The translations under genes and the position numbers were made by a program. 64,000 bases of DNA, taken from assembly GCA_947650285.1 (NCBI GenBank), contig CANTFL010001456.1, forward strand, positions 310,001 to 374,000, read 5' to 3'. The notes below the pieces were generated by a model that worked only from the letters and a program-made list of their open reading frames with translations, ran no database searches and had not been told where the DNA came from. Of this stretch, positions 59,256 through 64,000 are shown piece by piece. This stretch comes from Hyaloperonospora brassicae (lineage: Eukaryota; Oomycota; Peronosporomycetes; Peronosporales; Peronosporaceae). How positions within the stretch are numbered: position 1 is the stretch's first letter; every line of letters begins with the position of its first letter.

Positions 59256-59298
59256 GGCCACGACTAGGGGCACACCCCACTTTTGCTACGGGCACACC
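59256..59298 (+). repeat. Left terminal inverted repeat
   Basis: Begins GGCCACGACTAGGGGCACAC; pairs with 60722-60764. Confidence 0.85.
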
Positions 59299-59594
59299 CG
59301 TCCTTCTGATATGATAAAAAGGACTTCTAACTCCTCGAAATATTGCAGAACTCAATACTGCACGACCTCGCGAAAACGACTAGGTTGCTACTTACTCCAC
59401 TGTGATACCATTGTACGTACTACGCTTCGCGTGTTTCTTCCCGAAGCAATATTCATGTTGATGTATTGACCGGCGACAGAAGACGGCTGTTGTCTGAATT
59501 TTGCTTGCATCAATCAGTGCGCGACAACGTTTGTCAAAAGCATCTGGATCCACTTGTCTTCAGCATCGGCACAGTTGAGATTTCGTGCGGCCAC

Positions 59595-60638
59595 TTAGCT
59601 TAGCAGCAAGCCGCGGCCAGAGTCTGGGCGACTCGACGCCCCACTCGCGCTATCTTGTAAGAATGAGCCATATTTCTGCTCAATGAACTTACGGGACGAC
59701 AAGTCCGGATTGATGCAATTAACGTATCGGCCCCGAAGCGCTGGCTGTGTTCGCCCGGGCACAAGATAACAAATGTTGTTCCACGGCACTTGATCTTGAT
59801 TGGACTCACTGTCATTTAGTACGTATGCACAAAGTGCGAGCAGCAGCCGTCGATCCTCACTCAGCGAAAACTTGCCTCACCGAAGACCTGGTGCAAGCGA
59901 GAGCTGCCATCGATGGCGGACCTGTTCCGGCACACGGCCATCTATCGAATCTGCAACCACGTTCCACTATTCATTAAATTCAGGAACAGCCTCACGCAGG
60001 ATTAACTCTTCAACTGGCGTTAAGGTTTACCGCGTGTTTCCCGCGTTCAGCGCTGTCTTGTACCTAGTAAGACAATGAGCTGCTGGTCTTTCCGGCACTG
60101 ACATGCGCTTTGCAACCTCGTGCCACTTCTTCACCAATTTCGGGTCTTCTTGTCCCGTGTCCAACCGTCGAACCGCTGGGTCTTCCTCATTCTTCTACGC
60201 GCCACGCCAAAACGTCGGCGACTCGTGCAAGTCATACCACTCTTTGCTCGCAATACCCGTTTGTTCAATTGGAAACTTTCTCGACTTGCGTGCCACCTTC
60301 CACGCGCAAAGTTTGTTCCACGCTTGTAGAAGTATCTCCACGTTCGCGGCGTGTGTCACGTAGAGATCTTTGGCAAAGTCCGCGAATAATTTACGCTCTC
60401 GACTCGTGAGAATCGGTGGGGTTCGGCTACAAACGACTTGTGACTCTGAGCACGTAAAAACTCGGATGTCGTTGCCACTGCCGATGGTCAGATCTTGGCA
60501 TCGTACCATTGGATCGTATACCACCTTCGAGATAGTAGAGATCTCGGCAGGCATTGCCGTTCGAATACCGCTCTTACCAAAATGGATTGATCAAATCTCG
60601 CGCACGAGTGCATTTACCGTTGTAGATATAAGTGACAT
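59595..60638 (-). pseudogene. Myb-repeat (R1R2R3-like) protein, interrupted by five stop codons
   Basis: One frame on - from ATG 60638 to TAA 59595, 348 codons, no frameshift, but five internal stops (TGA, TAG, TAA, TAG, TGA). Three Myb/SANT repeats can be read. The first is KKWHEVAKRMSVPERPAAHC with LTRYKTALN. The second runs from LTPVEELILREAVPEFNE through WNVVADSIDGRVPEQVRHRW to QLSLAPGLR. The third runs from GKFSLSEDRRLLLALCAYV to WNNICYLVPGRTQPALRGRY and VNCINPDL. The regular Trp and the GR-(x)3-Q-R-RW and PGRT-x5-RY signatures are typical of Myb DNA-binding repeats as in c-Myb or SNAPc4-like proteins. The N-terminal 120 residues are not recognised. Intact length would suit a small nuclear regulator. 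Confidence 0.75.
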
Positions 60639-60721
60639 ATCGATCAGTGGTAAGTGACTACGTGTTTTACTTATTCTGCAACCATAAAATGTGAGGTCTA
60701 TTGTATTATTTAAGGAGTGCT

Positions 60722-60764
60722 GGTGTGCCCCTAGCAAAAGTGGTGTGTGCCCCTAGTCGTTGCC
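60722..60764 (-). repeat. Right terminal inverted repeat
   Basis: Contains GTGTGCCCCTAGCAAAAGTG and ends CCCCTAGTCGTTGCC, the inverse of the left end. Confidence 0.85.
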
Positions 60765-60766
60765 TA

Positions 60767-62100
60767 TTTATAACAAAGTAGACTTACAACAAGAAAACGC
60801 TACGCGCCACATGCAAATAAGTTCTCTACATTACATTTCCACATGGCAAGTTAAATTCGAGTTCGTTAATCACGCCTTCCTGGGTCACTATTGATAAGAT
60901 ATATGTGTTAAATTTAATAAAAAGAGGTAAAAAACTACTTAATCAGCATCATCGCAAAATAAACGAAACCTTTAGCCCAGCAATTACATGATATACTTTT
61001 AAATCAGATATATCGCTTAGATACATGACTTCCATCCTGTTAATATAAAGCTGACCGATACTGCAACGATAAAAACATATAATTAAAAGGTGAGCAAAAC
61101 GAATTAAAGGTTTTAATTAATGAGCAAGACAATCATATTATTAACTCTGCAAATGGGTTTAAGAACAATTACGACCAGTTATAATTTACATTATGGATCC
61201 ATATCGGCTAATAAAGTGATATAGGAACAAAGTAGGTTTGAATGCAGCAAATTAATATAAAGAACTCAACTTTGTGTAAGACGATGCTTAAGGATTTAAG
61301 CTTTCTAAGGCCCTGCAAATTTTATACTTGGTGCGAGCGTGTTAAGGTAGGAATTTTCTTGAGATATAATTGCTATTTGATACATTTGAATAAATAAAAT
61401 ATGCAATATTTGTGCATGTTCACTATTTAAAGCTTACGTTCAACAACTTGCTCGTTAGCTGCAAATTAGTACACGCGACGAAATTTAGACGACGTCACTA
61501 TATACGGGGTCTTGCAAGAAATCGACTTCGCCTAATTGTAGAATCACAATGCATAGTGGTAGACCCGACTAATATATATGACCTCATAACTATGAATTGC
61601 GGATATTGGCTCTGCGCGTAATAAAGGCTCTTATAAAAAGCTTTTGGCTTCCCGACGACCATATGATCGACTAAGTTATGACTCATTCATCCCGCCCTTG
61701 GTCGCTTCGCAAGAAATTAAAGGCAACACAGGTTTATATATAATTTAATCGAACGCAGTAAGCTACCTAAATGTCTCGGAAGGCGATATGACCGGTGGAG
61801 TCTCTCATCATAGTAGCAAATAAATTTTTAATAGGACTAAGGAAAATGTTTATAGCGAGTTAAGTATTGATGAACATAGTAATCACTTACCAAAATTATT
61901 TTGCGATCATAAACTAAATCACTCAGACTTTTGTGAGATTGACTAAGGGCGACAAAGCGATATTGAGACTGAGCACATTTTCTGAAATGTTAAGCATAGG
62001 TCGACTTACAAGCCCCGTCCCATCCAATCTTCGTTATACAAAATACGTATGTGGTAAATTGGCGATCACTCTGTTGATAATAGATCCTAAACTATGTGTA
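60767..62100. other. AT-rich spacer, no gene seen
   Basis: Short frames only; nothing recognised up to the start of the 564-bp array. Confidence 0.55.
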
Positions 62101-62592
62101 TGTATGTATGTTACGGTGATAAGATCAGTCAGCAGCAGCACATTCCCAAGTGTGTACTTCGCAGTTCATCTGCGTCACGGGCTGACGTTGAGTAACATTT
62201 TGTCCGCCGAACGCCTGTCTATGAGAGCTTTGTTTGACAATCCTTTGATGATAGTCTTCTGGTGACGACGCGTATGTCGTCTGCGTTTGTATCAGCGCTG
62301 CCTCGATAGCTTTTGAATGGCATGACGCATCGGTTGTTGCTCGTATTGTCGCATGCATAGTGGATGAAAGGCAAGGCAGTTCTTCGACTCTGGATGCAGG
62401 CGATTGGGCACGATATATTGTAGATGTACACAAACGGTGTGCGTACAGATGCTCAGTATTTGATTCGAAAACAGGCATCGTATACTTGGCATGCGATAAA
62501 GCTGCGATCGACGGTGTGTGAATGAGTGTGTGCATGCGTAGCGTGTTCTGACCGCGTGTTTGTTGTGCTATATTGTGTGCGTTGTTTCGTGT

Positions 62593-62664
62593 GGGTCTAA
62601 AGCTCTAGTGGTAGCTCGCTCGCTTGTCGTGCGAGTGGCACACGGATCGACACCCTGCGTGTCA
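62593..62664 (+). other. tRNA-Ala-like sequence in array unit 1
   Basis: The anticodon arm is CTCGC-TTGTCGT-GCGAG (perfect stem, 7-base loop), the variable loop 5 nt, the T arm CACGG-ATCGACA-CCCTG with one mismatch, and the B box GGATCGACACC. The D region resembles GCTCAGTGGTAGAGC with changes. The acceptor stem does not pair. The anticodon position reads GTC here, GGC in the next two units. A pseudo-tRNA, not a functional gene. Confidence 0.6.
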
Positions 62665-63156
62665 CGTATGTATGTTACGGTGATAAGATCAGTCAGCAGC
62701 AGCACATTCCCAAGTGTGTACTTCGCAGTTCATCTGCGTCACGGGCTGACGTTGAGTAACATTTTGTCCGCCGAACACCTGTCTATGAGAGCTTTGTTTG
62801 ACAATCCTTTGATGATAGTCTTCTGGTGACGACGCGTATGTCGTCTGCGTTTGTATCAGCGCTGCCTCGATAGCTTTTGAATGGCATGACCCATCGGTTG
62901 CTGCTCGTATTGTCGCATGCATAGTGGATGAAAGGCAAGGCAGTTCTTCGACTCTGGATGCAGGCGATTGGGCACGATATATTGTAGATGTACACAAACG
63001 GTGTGCGTACAGATGCTCAGTATTTGATTCGAAAACAGGCATCGTATACTTGGCATGCGATGAAGCTGCGATCGACGGTGTGTGAATGAGTGTGTGCATG
63101 CGTAACGTGTTTTGACCGCGTGTTTGTTGTGCTATATTGTGTGCGTTGTTTCGTGT

Positions 63157-63228
63157 GGGTCTAAAGCTCTAGTGGTTGCTCGCTCGCTTGGCGTGCGAGT
63201 GGCACACGGATCGACACCCTGCGTGTCA
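63157..63228 (+). other. tRNA-Ala(GGC)-like sequence in array unit 2
   Basis: As unit 1 but the anticodon loop is TTGGCGT, giving GGC (Ala). The anticodon stem CTCGC/GCGAG is intact, the B box unchanged, the acceptor stem unpaired. Confidence 0.6.
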
Positions 63229-63721
63229 CGTATGTATGTTACGGTGATAAGATCAGTCAGCAGCAGCACATTCCCAAGTGTGTACTTCGCAGTTCATCTG
63301 CGTCACGGGCTGACGTTGAGTAACATTTTGTCCGCCGAACACCTGTCTATGAGAGCTTTGTTTGACAATCCTTTGCTGATAGTCTTCTGGTGACGACGCG
63401 TATGTCGTCTGCGTTTGTATCAGCGCTGCCTCGATAGCTTTTGAATGGCATGACCCATCGGTTGCTGCTCGTATTGTCGCATCGCATAGTGGATGAAAGG
63501 CAAGGCAGTTCTTCGACTCTGGATGCAGGCGATTGGGCACGATATATTGTAGATGTACACAAACGGTGTGCGTACAGATGCTCAGTCTTTGATTCGAAAA
63601 CAGGCATCGTATACTTGGCATGCGATAAAGCTGCGATCGACGGTGTGTAAATGAGTGTGTGCATGCGTAACGTGTTCTGACCGCGTGTTTGTTGTGCTAT
63701 ATTGTGTGCGTTGTTTCGTGT

Positions 63722-63793
63722 GGGTCTAAAGCTCTAGTGGTTGCTCGCTCGCTTGGCGTGCGTGTGGCACACGGATCGACACCCTGCGTGTCA
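63722..63793 (+). other. tRNA-Ala(GGC)-like sequence in array unit 3
   Basis: As unit 2, with one change in the 3' side of the anticodon stem (GCGTG for GCGAG). B box unchanged. Confidence 0.6.
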
Positions 63794-64000
63794 CGTATGT
63801 ATGTTACGGTGATAAGATCAGTCAGCAGCAGCACATTCCCAAGTGTGTACTTCGCAGTTCATCTGCGTCACGGGCTGACGTTGAGTAACATTTTGTCCGC
63901 CGAACACCTGTCTATGAGAGCTTTGTTTGACAATCCTTTGCTGATAGTCTTCTGGTGACGACGCGTATGTCGTCTGCGTTTGTATCAGCGCTGCCTCGAT

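Larger units (their letters stand above)
59256..60764. mobile_element. DNA element with ~40-bp terminal inverted repeats carrying a Myb-like gene
   Basis: The left end, GGCCACGACTAGGGGCACAC and then CCCACTTTTGCTACGGGCAC, is the inverted copy of the right end (complement GGCAACGACTAGGGGCACAC, CACCACTTTTGCTAGGGGCAC) with a few mismatches. A TA dinucleotide flanks each end (59254-59255 and 60765-60766), compatible with a Tc1/mariner-type target, though longer duplications were not found. Each TIR itself contains a repeat of the GGGGCACACC/GGGCACACC type. The interior is almost filled by the Myb pseudogene on -; no transposase is seen, so the element is non-autonomous or the Myb protein is its own product. 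Confidence 0.8.
62101..64000. repeat. Tandem array of a 564-bp unit (over three copies, runs off the window)
   Basis: The landmark TTACGGTGATAAGATCAGTC starts at 62111, 62675, 63239 and 63804, so the period is 564, 564 and 565 bp. Units are about 98 percent alike. The extra base in the third unit is an insertion in GCATCGCATAGTGG near 63480, which breaks the frames that looked open in the other units, so coding is unlikely. The array begins at about 62101 next to AT-rich spacer and continues beyond the end of the window. Confidence 0.97.

Noticed and set aside
60103..60409. Plus-strand ORFs opposite the Myb pseudogene
   Set aside because: Three overlapping frames on the opposite strand, rich in Ser, Arg and Thr, are shadows of the Myb frame.
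62593..62664. Functional tRNA-Asp gene (anticodon GTC)
   Set aside because: The acceptor stem does not pair, and the other two units read GGC in a tRNA-Ala-like body, so GTC is a point change in a pseudo-tRNA.
62125..63958. Repeated 89-136 codon frames on both strands of the 564-bp array
   Set aside because: They recur only because the unit recurs. A one-base insertion in the third unit breaks the minus-strand frame, and the differences between units do not favour third codon positions.
62101..64000. CRISPR-like or rRNA/5S array
   Set aside because: The unit is 564 bp with no alternating spacer structure, and no rRNA sequence is seen. The genome is eukaryotic.

Overview
The window looks like a repeat-rich, gene-poor piece of an oomycete nuclear genome, most likely a downy mildew or Phytophthora relative (Peronosporales). 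Three things point there: Ty3/Gypsy elements of oomycete style, one with a plant-like second RNase H and all with chromodomain-type C-termini; one secreted RxLR-type effector candidate with an oomycete-like initiator; and the mix of CpG-rich decayed retroelements with very AT-rich spacers. The species cannot be fixed from sequence alone. No ordinary housekeeping gene is intact here.

Layout. 0.4-6 kb: a heavily decayed Ty3/Gypsy pol on + (element E1), followed by a 3.4-kb coding region on the opposite strand (9611 to 6215), then a 15-bp minisatellite and a 48-bp repeat block (10.1-10.9 kb). 11.3-12.1 kb: a minus-strand Gypsy fragment. 12098-19859: Gypsy element E2 on -, with both LTRs, few lesions in gag-pol and an intact antisense ORF of 433 codons overlapping the pol chromodomain. 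20-22.3 kb: CAN-type simple repeat and a second 15-bp minisatellite. 22319-30320: Gypsy element E3 on +, with both LTRs and a near-perfect target duplication. 30.3-44 kb: decayed sequence without recognisable genes. 44.1-44.8 kb: the 48-bp and 15-bp repeats again, inverted. 44.8-51.5 kb: AT-rich spacer. 51511-52488: effector candidate on -. 53762-54152: solo LTR of the E3 family with perfect target duplication. 54.2-59.2 kb: AT-rich spacer. 59256-60764: a DNA element with about 40-bp terminal inverted repeats, filled by a Myb-repeat gene dead only through in-frame stops. 62101-64000: a tandem array of a 564-bp unit, each complete unit carrying a tRNA-Ala-like sequence.

Main observations. (1) E3 is built almost from end to end, LTRs and coding sequence alike, of back-to-back short inverted repeats (arms 6-11 bp, small loops, roughly one every 40-80 bp). 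The homologous E2 coding sequence lacks them at the sites compared. This is the strongest candidate for something undescribed. (2) All three Gypsy elements carry a coding region on the antisense strand 3' of pol, in E2 intact and overlapping pol. (3) A Myb gene lies inside a TIR element. (4) A tRNA-like module is embedded in a 564-bp satellite. Everything comes from reading by eye; no searches or folding were run.
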